Origin: Deroplatys truncata
Taxonomy: Eukaryota > Arthropoda > Insecta > Mantodea > Mantidae
Assembly (NCBI GenBank): GCA_030765065.1
Contig: CM060978.1
Location: 55,828,421 to 55,892,420, forward strand
Reading direction: 5' to 3'
Length of the DNA stretch: 64,000 nt
Shown here piece by piece: positions 55,088 to 64,000 of this stretch. A program made the position numbers and the translations under genes. The notes under the pieces were generated by a model. The model ran no database searches, was not told where the DNA came from, and worked only from the letters and a program-made list of their open reading frames with translations. Position 1 is the stretch's first letter, and each line of letters starts with the position of its first letter.

Positions 55088-57062
55088 GAATGTGAAATTT
55101 CAAAGCTAGCTAGCTCCGGCTTCCTGCATGCTTCTTGTACCTACTATGAAATTTGTATTGAAACTATATCTATAAATATTTATCTCGATTAACATGAAGT
55201 AGGTATAAAAACACGTTTTTCTAACAATAACTTATAAAACCTATTGAAGGCGTTCGTTGGTGCGACGTTTTCCTTCAAATGTTGATGATGCTATCTCAGT
55301 GTTGCACCTATTTTGATAACATGTGTTTTTCTTTGTCTGAGGTATGCGTGAGTATAATGTGAAAGGATAACACCCGTTTAGTTAGATAAAAATATTAATG
55401 TTGACTCAAATATTGAAGAGGGTTTTGGACTTTTGAGCTGAAAAAATTAAATGATTTCTAGAATAAGAATGATGCGAAGAGTGAGTCACAAATTTTACTC
55501 CGAAAGATCCCCCACAACAGCGGCTAAATCTTTGTAACTCAAGCGGGTCACTGGGCGCGACACAACTTAAAAATTAAACTAAAGATCACAAAAGTGATCA
55601 CTTGAGTAAGTCATATGATTTAATAAGTAAGAAAGTAAGATTAAGTAAGCCTGATTTGGAATGTATGTTCTTTTCTTAACTTAAGCTTCGCCTATCACTA
55701 CCCCTACCAAAGTTTCTACTTATGCGGTCCAATCCTAAAACTCTGCGTATGCGTATCTGAAACCGTTTCTATGCAGTGCCTTGCTCGAGTCTAGGAATTT
55801 CATTCCCTTTATAATCTACAGAATTCCTGTCTACGTGACTTTTCCAACTACTGAGCTCAACCCTAACTGCATTGAGGAACGTTTATGCTAATGCGTTCTT
55901 TACTTGGCTGTCACTAATGAATTTCCTTAACATGACTCGCCAATGATCTTTTTCCTCGGACAAATCTTTTAACTCATGCTTGTTAGATTATACATTGATT
56001 TGATATACGCAAATTATTTAATGAAATTATTTCTCTATCTTACTATCACTTCTTTATTTAATAAATTATATCTTCCTGTCAATAATTACAGTATTACTAT
56101 ATAAAACAAACAATGGTGGGTAAGGATGGTGTTGTTAGTGTAATATTAATGCCTATTTTTGCTTGTAACATTTTTTATTTACTAGCAAAATGCATAACGC
56201 TGCTCGCGTCCTCTGTCTCCATTACCCAGTTCCCCACTGTTTCTCCCTTTCAACCCTATACCCCTCCATCGCTATGTCTATGCAATTTTCATGTCATGCG
56301 ATGTTTTAAAAACCACTAATAAAATTCCTTTTTTCTGGGATGTTCATAACAATCAATAAGTTAAAGGTTTAACCGTACACAAGCTTGTGCCTCTTCCTTA
56401 TACCTACTTGCTAGGTGATTACAATTTCCTATTGTAACTGCCTTACGTATAAATAATAGAAAAGATTAGAAAAGAAAAATTATTATAGCTTCTTAAACAT
56501 TAATCTGGTCCACATTTTGTAAATAACATAACTTGTTGGAAGTATTATGCTTATAAAATAGTATATTTAGCATTCTTCAAAATAAATTATTTTCAAAAAC
56601 GAAACAAAATATTTTCAAAGCAAACAACTAGCGAGATGCTTCAAAGTTTTAATTTTACGCTCGATTAGAGTCTCGGCCTTTTGAAGAAAGTAATTAATAT
56701 GAAAGACTATTTTCTAATGGGATTCTAATGCTCATTAGAATCAGTTCGATCATTCTGCGTGTAAATGTATCATACAAATGCGCGCGCACAGATCGTCATT
56801 TCAGTTTCTGCTTGGGGGGAGCAAGTTTACCTGAAGCAGTTGTCCGAATTGCCTGTGAATTTTAACGATACATTTAAACTAAAAGAAATAATCTTTTATC
56901 TTTTAAATGTGAAACATTTGTATTAAAGTACAGTTCTAGTAATTTTTCTTTTGGTAGAGCAATAATAACCAGTAGCCTAATTATTTCTCTTAACTTGATG
57001 GCAAATGACCCCCTACAACCTGAAATGACGCCCCTGAGCGTACAAATTTACAGAAATATTTT
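55088..57062. other. Repeat-poor, AT-rich stretch without genes
   Basis: Almost 2 kb without family A, SINE or transposon similarity, the longest such stretch in the window. The frame 56113-56319 (68 codons) has no domain. 'atgcgcgcgcacagatcgtc' near 56777 is a small GC spike. It may be unique intronic or intergenic DNA or a low-copy element. Confidence 0.4.
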
Positions 57063-57745
57063 ACAAAAATCTGATGTGTTACACTCACATGACTTTCTCT
57101 ACTCTTGTACAACCTATTTTTACAAACGCTTATTCTCCATATGCTTCATGTTAATCGAGATATCGAGATGCTAATCTTATTGCTAATTTTCTTGTAGATG
57201 TAAGGGGAATTGCTAGGCTTTAAGCGTTTAAGAGCTGGTTGCTATGTGGAGTATTCCATTCTCTTTGTATTACCAAAAAAATGAATAACGAATTTGAGAA
57301 AAAGTATAAGTATTGGAAAATTTAAGGCAATAACAAGCAATATCTCGAAAATGGTTCACTCAACAACAAAAATGTGTATGACATAAATTGTGTATTTTAA
57401 CGCGATCTACATTTTTTGTGTAGTAAAATTTTGTCTGTCTCTTATGGTTTACCAGTTATGCAAAAGTCGTTCACAATTAAGAACACTTTTGGAGACATTC
57501 CCAGAAAATTCAAGATATACATTTCATTTGTCATGAAAATATCTTAAACACGTGATATTTTTATCAAAATCGTTAGAGCCATTTTTGAGAAAGTTAAAAT
57601 TTTCGAAAAATGTTCCATGTAAAGGGTACTCTGGGATGGAGGGATTTTATTGAAAACCTTTGTGTCGCATTTCTGGAAGATACTGAACCTAAATACCAAG
57701 TTTGATGTTTATCCGACTGTTCGTTTCTGAGTTATGCTGTTCACA

Positions 57746-57783
<38 letters not shown>

Positions 57784-57935
57784 TACAGACACACACACGG
57801 ACATGTTTCCAAAAATGCTCTTTTTGGATTCAGGGGGTCTCAAAACATGTATTTCCAGTGAAATCTCGGTATCGAATTTTTGGGTGGAATACAATACTTC
57901 TCCTACTTACTATACGTAGTAGAGAAAGTAAAAAG
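57063..57935 (-). mobile_element. Family A copy A24, full length, reverse
   Basis: AAATCTGATGTGTTACACTC to ACGTAGTAGAGAAAGTAAAA. The hairpin end is perfect and the CA microsatellite is expanded (57746-57798). Confidence 0.75.
57746..57798. repeat. (CA)n microsatellite inside family A
   Basis: Expanded form of the family's central microsatellite; the overlapping open frames are repeat translations. Confidence 0.9.
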
Positions 57936-58210
57936 ATGTTTTTGGAGGGGATTCAGGACACCTCTTAAAATGTGTAATTAAAAATATTTCTTCCACATGC
58001 AACAATTAAAGGTGTTTGTTACTGAATTTTCAAAAAAATTCGAAATACTGAGTGTTTTTTAAAATGTTCAAATAAAAAATTTATAAACATATACAGTTAA
58101 GATTCCGATTTTGCTGTTTTAACCCAAATGAAGTATTAAAATGGATATACCCAGGCATGTGCAAATAGCGCATAAAATAAAGTTGTAAAACTTGATTTTC
58201 TCCAATTCTT

Positions 58211-58490
58211 GTCGTCCTCCGTGATGTAGTGGTTAGCATGCTAGCCTCTAGTTCCCGAGGTCGGGGGTTAAAACCCGGCGGATTGCGATGGATTTTTTTT
58301 GGGCGCAAAACTCCTTAGCACGGCTTCCTTCGACAGGGAGGTAAAACCGGTGGTCCCGTGTCGTAGATTTACGGCACGTAAAATAACTTCAAGCCTGATA
58401 AAGAGGCCTCTGAGCAAAATTACCGGACTTTCACGCCCAATATTGAATGGAACGCTAATGATCACAGCAGTTAAAGAGAGTCCACAAATA
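58211..58490 (+). mobile_element. SINE family F, copy 3, full length
   Basis: tRNA-like head with A-box-like TGATGTAGTGGTTAGC and B-box-like GGGGGTTAAAACCC. The body (ccttagcacggcttccttcg, ggtggtcccgtgtcgtag, cacgtaaaataacttcaag) is followed by an 'ataataaaattaataaaat' tail. Confidence 0.75.
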
Positions 58491-58785
58491 ATAAAATTAA
58501 TAAAATAAAATAATAGTGCAATAATAAAGAAAAATTCAATCAGTTTTAAATGTGCCTCACTTCAAAATGTGTCTCAAGCTGCAATTTATTTTTTTAGTTT
58601 CTTTAAAATTTTTGTGTGCGTTTTTTGAAGGTTAATGAAAAAATCTAAGGAGGTTTTCTTGAATTCAAACGCAGAACATTAAAAAGCATTATATAATTTA
58701 TTTTTTCCCAGGAAGAGTTTAAACTTCCACATTTTCATCAAGGGTAAGATTTCTAATATTACTTGATTTTCTTCTTTTTTTTGAA
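58491..58785. other. Unassigned AT-rich stretch
   Basis: Nothing recognised. Confidence 0.35.
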
Positions 58786-58789
58786 AAGT

Positions 58790-59120
58790 ATTTTACCTAG
58801 CGGAATGGCCGCATTTGGCAGGTCCCGGGTTCAAATCCCCGAGGCCGACCAATCTACCGATTTTTTTTTTTTTTTTTTGCGGTTTTCGTCAGTCGCTGAG
58901 TTGGATAATTTGATCCGCGAATTTTCATATTATCCCTTTCATCACTACATTTCATTTCCTTCTTCTTCACCGCCGTATCAGGCATTGGACTTATCACCAA
59001 TCCTGGGTTTGCTATGATTTAGAGTTTGCTTGCTTGCTCCTAGACAGACTGCTGGTAAGTCCTAGGGGGTTTAACATCTATAAAGAGGAGGGTAATTCTT
59101 AAAGAAGAAGAAGAAAATTA
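58790..59120 (+). mobile_element. tRNA-headed SINE with (GAA)n tail, single copy here
   Basis: B box CCGGGTTCAAATCCCCG at about 58829, with a T-run (58861-58878) directly after the head. A roughly 220-bp body follows and ends in GAAGAAGAAG. No second copy lies in the window, so the SINE call rests on head and tail. Confidence 0.5.
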
Positions 59121-60111
59121 TATTCTAGGAAAGTTACACATAGTATGACGAATATTGATTTCTTATTATAATACTGCTGAATTAAACGAGGAAACAAATT
59201 TCAGATATGTTTGAAATTTGTTGAAACTAGAAATTTCGGGTCCGAGTACCCTTAAAGAATACAAAAAATAAAATATCAGAATGTTTTTCCAAGCGAGGCG
59301 TTAGTTTGAGCGAGAAAATGCGCTTTTAATCCTTGGAATATACCTGCAATGGAATAACAATCTGTTCTGCAGAAAGATGGCCTGAATTGGGACTCTTACC
59401 CCAAGCTGCTAGAAATATCACTTTAAGTGTTGTACACTCGCCTTAGCTATTGTTATCGACATATGACTATGCCGCATGGAACTAGTTTTTATTATTTATA
59501 GTTAGAAATGTTTTCCTTAATTAAATAAATAATTAAATAAATCAGAAGTGCAAGCAGAAAGCGTTTCCAGAGCCATGAGTTATGCTCCAGTGATAGGATT
59601 TCAATTATCGATATGCTAATCGGAATACATGAATTAGAGGTGGCCATGAACGTTGACGTTTTGGGAGGTGAGCCCACAGAGTCGTGTTAATGTTTCGTTT
59701 TACACTCACAGAAGTGCTGGTGTCGCGCCAACATAGGTTACTTGGTTTCATAACGATTACAGAGAGACACAATATGACGAAACATTTGCTAAAATATGAC
59801 ATTTATTTTGTCGGATATTAAAACATGAGAATGATGGTTCAAAACACTTCCTAAATCTTTAAGATAGGTCTACGTTGTAATTTTAATAAAAATCTGAAAT
59901 GCCACACTCACACACACACACACACACAATCCCTCACATCTTATAGTATTATTACAATCATATATCATAGTGATGTAAAAGTAATGATTCTGTGTGTGTT
60001 ACTTCACCCACTATAAATTTTTAACCAGAAATAACCTAAAATTAAGCAATAAGGACTTGTTACATACGGGATACGAGAAATAAAACACAACTGTTCGTAT
60101 ATCATAAGTCA
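59121..60111. other. Unassigned AT-rich stretch with a CA tract
   Basis: The CA run at 59908-59928 follows 'aaaaatctgaaatgccacactcacac', which resembles the family A 3' end, so a remnant terminus may sit at 59886. Otherwise nothing recognised. Confidence 0.35.
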
Positions 60112-60893
60112 GTTTTTTACTTTCTCTACTACTCTAGTAAGTAGGGTAAGTATTGTATTCCACCCAAAAATCCGCGTGTGTGTGTGACTTTGAACAGCAT
60201 AATTCAGAAACGAACAGTCGGATAAACACCAAACTTGGTATTTAGGTTTAGTATCTTCCAGAGATGCGATACGAAGGTTTTCAAGAAAATCCCCCACCCA
60301 AGATTACCCTTTCCATGGAACATTTTTTGAAAATTTTAATTTTCTCAAAAATGGCTCTAACGATTTTGATTAAAATATCATATTTTTAAGATATTTTCAT
60401 GCATATCTCGAATTTTTTGGGAATGTCTCCAAAAGTATTCTTCATTGTGAACGACTTTTGCATAACTGGTAAACCATAAGAGAAGACAAAATTTTACTTC
60501 ACAAAAAATGTAGATCGCGTTAAAATACACAATTTATGTAATATACATTTGTTTTGTTGAGTGAACCATTTCCGAGATATTGCTTGTTATTCCCTTAAAT
60601 TTTCCAATACTTATACTTTTTCTCAAATGGAAATTTGTTATTCATTTTTCTTTTTTATTGTCCTGGTAATGCAAAGAGAATGGAATACTCCACATAGCAA
60701 CCAGCTCTTAAAATATTTGAGTATCGCTTAAAGCCTACCAATTCCCCTTGCATCTACAAGAAAATTAGCAATACGATTAACATCTCGATATCTCGATTAA
60801 CATGAAGCATATGGAGAATAAGCGTTTGTAAAAGTAGTTTGTACAAGAGTAGAGAAAGTCATGTGAGTGTAACACATCAGATTTTTTTCTAAT
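60112..60893 (+). mobile_element. Family A copy A25 with a small 5' deletion
   Basis: TTTTTACTTTCTCTACTACT to 'gtgagtgtaacacatcagattttt'. It lacks about 70 bp between 'caaaaatccg' and the GT microsatellite. The 3' hairpin is perfect. Confidence 0.7.
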
Positions 60894-60895
60894 TA

Positions 60896-61215
60896 ACCTA
60901 TACAGGAAACATCTTATGTTCTATTCACATGACCTTCTCTACCCTCTACCGCTTATTAGTGGGTATACAAATTTTTCTCAAGAAAGTTTGCTTTTCTATC
61001 TACTACATTTTAATTGAGATAAACCTATCCGGAAATGGATAAATTACGCGTTTCATTATAGATACAAAGGAGGTAGCAATAGTAAAATGTTTTATAATTG
61101 GACGCTATATGCTGGCCTTAAAGTATTGAACAATCCTAACCATTAATAACGGATGTCTCGGAAATAGCTAATGCAACAAGTCTTCACAAGCTATTCCCAG
61201 AAATTCAAGATATTG
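60896..61215 (-). mobile_element. Family A copy A26, older subfamily
   Basis: Reverse fragment (cacatgaccttctctaccctc to 'ccagaaattcaagatat'). It is interrupted at 61216 by the family C segment, and a remnant 'gtttggtgtttatccgactg' follows at 61764. Confidence 0.55.
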
Positions 61216-61763
61216 TGACTTCGTCCAGTTTTTAACTGCCACACTTCACTAATGTATTATCACTGTTTTTTTTTATCTAGTTCAACTTCACTGGGAGATC
61301 ACTTCACTGTATCACTTTACAAGGTGAACTAGTTCAAATTTCCGTCACTTCACTCCCTTCGTGACGTAGCCACCTCTTCCGGACCGTTCATTCGCTGGGG
61401 AATCAAACACAGGACTCTACAATCCCTCGCTCCTCAGGTACAGCCGTTGCACTTCACAGCCGTCGCCAAAAACTCGCACGGTAAATTTATCCGCCAACTC
61501 GCTCACTCACTGATTGATAGACGCAACTCAACTAACTGCACTCGCGAGAACGTTCGCTTATATAGGTAGTGAAATACTCCACAGAACATTGTAGAACTAT
61601 TTCAACACACGTTCTGGAGGAGGGGAAAGAAACTTCCGGAATGTTCTGATTATCTGCCTATAGCGCGCTTGGTGCTTACGCTGACGAGCGGTACTTAACG
61701 TTGTTTATTCCGGCTGTCCGCGCTGACCGCCCGACAACCTTGGGCCATAGCCGCTGCATCAAT
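61216..61763 (-). mobile_element. Mobile segment with heat-shock-type promoter (family C), copy 2
   Basis: Same order of landmarks as 43231-43756: repeated 'cacttcact' words, TATATAAG (minus strand, near 61558), heat-shock elements and a GC-rich outer part. It is embedded in a reverse family A copy but at another position than copy 1, so it moved on its own or recombined in. About 150 bp of family A is missing at the insertion. Confidence 0.5.
61629..61646 (-). promoter_or_regulatory. Perfect four-pentamer heat-shock element
   Basis: GAAACTTCCGGAATGTTC: four alternating GAA/TTC pentamer cores with exact 2-bp spacing, about 70 bp upstream (minus-strand sense) of the TATA word. This is a textbook HSF binding site; function is inferred. 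Confidence 0.7.
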
Positions 61764-61800
61764 AGTTTGGTGTTTATCCGACTGTTCTTTACTAGTGCAT

Positions 61801-62478
61801 ACTATAGGAGGTGTATGGCATGTTATTATCCATGGATACAGCACGCGTCAAACATAATTTAGTGTTGTTACTGTAAACCGTATTCACAGTTCTAGGTAAG
61901 TGTGGCCCATATTCTTATTTGTTCTAATTGATCCAGTTTGTGTTTTGAAAAGCTTGAGAAATGCTTTAACATTGCCGTTTTACCTTGAAATCTTTGGTGT
62001 ATGCAACCCCCATTGATGATGTACAAACACTATAGAAAGGCGTCATCAATGTCTGCCAGAGCATCCGTGACCAACCTGAAGTTTCTTAAAGAGTGCATGA
62101 TTTCGTAAGTGCAGGTTGTATGTAACTGCAAACAGATTACATTAGAAGTTATGCTGTTTCCCAGTATCAGAGTAATGTGTCCTCATTTGTTTACTGCATA
62201 CATAACAGTAAAGAGTTTGCAGCAGAAGAGATGTTTCTTAGTAGCGAAGATGAAAAAGTGCTCATAGCTCTTAAGGTATGCATTTTAGAGCCCATGTTTA
62301 CTGGACATTCTTTTCTTGTTTTGGTCCATACTACCACTTCTCAAAATAAGGAATACTTTTTCTTAACATCCGGTATATCCAACAATGTTAAATATAAGGG
62401 GAAGGGAAATAATAAGCAACTCCATTGTATTGTATACGTTGTATAAATTGTATGTAAAGTTTAAAGCAGACAAATCAT
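61801..62478. other. Unassigned, with a possible exon
   Basis: The plus-strand frame starting at 62177 reads an acidic stretch EEMFLSSEDEKVLIALK followed by 'aag|gtatgc', a plausible splice donor near 62276. Acidic starts of this type occur in Harbinger nucleases, but nothing downstream confirms it. No host gene is called. Confidence 0.3.
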
Positions 62479-62581
62479 TCATACATACATACATAAATAC
62501 ATACATACATACTACATACATACATACTACATACATACATACATACATACATACATACATACATACATACATACATACATA
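62479..62581. repeat. (CATA)n microsatellite
   Basis: About 25 tetranucleotide units with two interruptions. It supplied the TA target for the mariner that follows. Confidence 0.95.
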
Positions 62582-63452
62582 CGAGGGCTGATCAATAAAG
62601 AATGAGATTGATTTTTTCCTGTACCTTTCTTGAGAGTTTCCTGTCTCTACCATGAATATTTGAAAAGAGCGGGGTTTCATGTATAATGTCCATAGGCGGC
62701 AGCACTCTCGTATCGGTAGGTTGGTAGTAATGCTGTATATTGTTGACCCAACTTGAATTTCGCATACCACAAAATGAAGGTGACACAAGAGGAGCAATAA
62801 AATGTTGTTTTCGTTTAAATCATACAGCCTCTGAAACTTTGGAAAAGCTGAAGCAAGCATACGGTGAATATGCACTACCTCGTGCAACAGTGTTTAGGTG
62901 GTTCAAAGACTTCAAAGTAGAGCGAGTCCTCTGTGCTAAGCAAGGTGGACCTGGTGCTTCGGCTTCTGCTATGACTGAAGTTAACATCAACACAGCTGCT
63001 GTGATTGTTGTTCCCACTCACACCACTGTTACAGCAGCGTACTACACGTCAGTATTGGCTACACCGAGGAAGCACATTGCAAGGAAACATCCAGAACTTA
63101 TCACAACAACGTGCGGCCTCACGTTGCAAATCAAGTCCAGGAATTTTTGGCTAAATTCAACATTACCTGTGTGCCGCATCTGGCTTATAGCCCCAATCTT
63201 TTTATTCCCATCACTAAAGGCAAAGCTCCGGGGCATTCGATTTGAGAGCACTGAAGCAGTGCTGAAGAAAAGTGAGGCGATTCTCAAAGACCTGATAAAA
63301 ATGGCCTGTACCATGTGTTCGAGGACTGGAAGAGACGCTATAAAAAGTGCATTCAAGTAGGAGAGGACTACTTTGAAAAAGACCATGTCAACATTGAAAT
63401 GGAGTAATAAATATCTGTGAAAAAAATTAGTCTCAGTCTTTATTGATCAGCC

Positions 63453-63456
<4 letters not shown>
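62582..63456 (+). mobile_element. Mariner element with central deletion, copy 2
   Basis: CGAGGGCTGATCAATAAAGA ends, TA flanks 62580-62581 and 63457-63458; 875 bp. Same family as 34779-35676. It has about 50 bp at the deletion junction that copy 1 lacks, so the two are separate derivatives or nested deletions. Confidence 0.8.
62775..63407 (+). pseudogene. Mariner transposase, middle deleted, copy 2
   Basis: N-terminal MKVTQEEQ then a stop. In the next frame ETLEKLKQAYGEYALPRATV, FRWFKDFKVERV (helix-turn-helix), then a junction region and YYTSVLATPRKHIARKHPEL. The second catalytic word reads N-N-V-R-P-H (Asp lost). The C-terminal part is shifted and ends EKDHVNIEME-stop. The long frame 62740-63360 is a chance run through these pieces. 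Confidence 0.65.
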
Positions 63457-63489
<33 letters not shown>

Positions 63490-63503
63490 GCACGCACGCA
63501 CAC
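63457..63503. repeat. (CA)n/(CGCA)n microsatellite
   Basis: CA run followed by GCACGCACGCACGCAC; it forms the right flank of the mariner. Confidence 0.9.
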
Positions 63504-63574
63504 GTTTTGGGGCACCGTGAACACGCTAAAGGTACTTTTAGATAAGCGTCCATGTGTGTCTTATCTATCTGTTA

Positions 63575-64000
63575 TCTATTTCTCTTTCTGTGTGTCTTTG
63601 AATAGTTATAACTCAAAAATAAAAGTCGGTTAAATACAAACTTGGTATTTAAGTTTAGATCTTCTAGCAATGCGACACGAAAACTCTTAAGAAAATCCCC
63701 ATCCCAAAGTCCTTTACATGGCCAAAGTTTTGTTAACGTTGATTTTCTAAAAGATGATGTGATGAGTTTAAGTTAAAATACTGAATGTTAAAATATTTGC
63801 ATGACAAATAAAATACATATCTTGAAATTTCTGTGTGTAGCCTGTGAATACCTCTTCATTTTGAATGACCTTTTTGCGTAATTGGTAAACCGTAAGAAAT
63901 AGACAAAATCTTACTACACAAAAATATATATCTCGTTGAAGTACACAATTTATGTCCCATTTCCAAGATATTTTTTCTTATTGGTTTGACTTTTCAAATC
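63575..64000 (+). mobile_element. Family A copy A27, diverged, runs off the window
   Basis: Starts in the GT/TCT microsatellite zone and continues 'aaaagtcggttaaatac', 'aaaatccccatcccaaag', 'ataaaatacatatcttg', 'gtaaaccgtaagaaatagac'. The 3' end lies beyond the window edge. Confidence 0.65.

Noticed and set aside
62363..62887. 174-codon minus-strand frame
   Set aside because: It runs through the CATA microsatellite (Met-Tyr-Val-Cys repeats) and antisense mariner sequence.
1..64000. Bacterial or phage origin, operons, ribosome binding sites
   Set aside because: No dense long ORFs or Shine-Dalgarno-led genes; eukaryotic transposons, SINEs and microsatellites throughout.

Overview
The window looks like arthropod, most likely insect, nuclear DNA that is almost entirely transposable elements. 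I found no convincing host protein-coding gene, rRNA gene or intact tRNA gene. Reasons for this placement: AT-rich composition, many TA-target (Tc1/mariner/pogo) DNA transposons, Jockey-type LINE remnants, tRNA-headed SINEs, TATA plus TCAGT-type core promoters, and dense nested insertions typical of large hemimetabolous genomes. The species cannot be named from sequence alone.

The dominant component is one interspersed family, here called family A: about 830-900 bp full length, roughly 27 copies or fragments on both strands from start to end of the window. Its structure is a CTTTCTCTACT motif at one end, the inverted motif about 30 bp inside the other end, a terminal hairpin (ATGTGAGTGTAACACAT), a central GT/CA microsatellite, no ORF, and insertion into runs of T (or A). 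This matches the architecture of Helentron-associated INE/DINE-1-type non-autonomous rolling-circle elements better than TIR transposons or SINEs. Copies are nested in each other and in other elements.

Layout: 0-10 kb holds SINEs, two copies of a pogo-like TA-target element carrying a remnant of a C-terminal PHD finger, an inverted-duplication mariner derivative (5.27-6.31 kb) and family A. 10-19 kb holds two broken mariners, a short MITE, SINEs and a head-to-head family A pair. 19.9-22.6 kb is a long-inverted-repeat element with an internal TATA/initiator unit and 36-bp tandem repeats. 23-24.3 kb is a mariner-related element with D..41..D spacing. 25-29.2 kb has a Gag-only retroelement remnant, a degenerate mariner and a Jockey LINE end with a 5S-rRNA-like stretch. 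29.8-33.6 kb has SINEs and T-rich DNA. 34.8-38.5 kb has a deleted mariner, a solo LTR and a Tc1. 38.8-45.4 kb is family A with nested SINEs, a heat-shock-promoter-like insert and a second Tc1. 46-55 kb carries three more solo LTRs of the same family, a deleted mariner and a PIF/Harbinger relic with a Myb/SANT-like ORF. 55-57 kb is a repeat-poor stretch. 57-64 kb holds family A, SINEs, a second heat-shock-promoter-like insert, a deleted mariner and microsatellites.

Nothing here acts as an operon or pathway. Every transposase and retroelement ORF is interrupted or truncated, so the window is a fossil record of insertion. Several target-site duplications and nestings still give the relative order of events.
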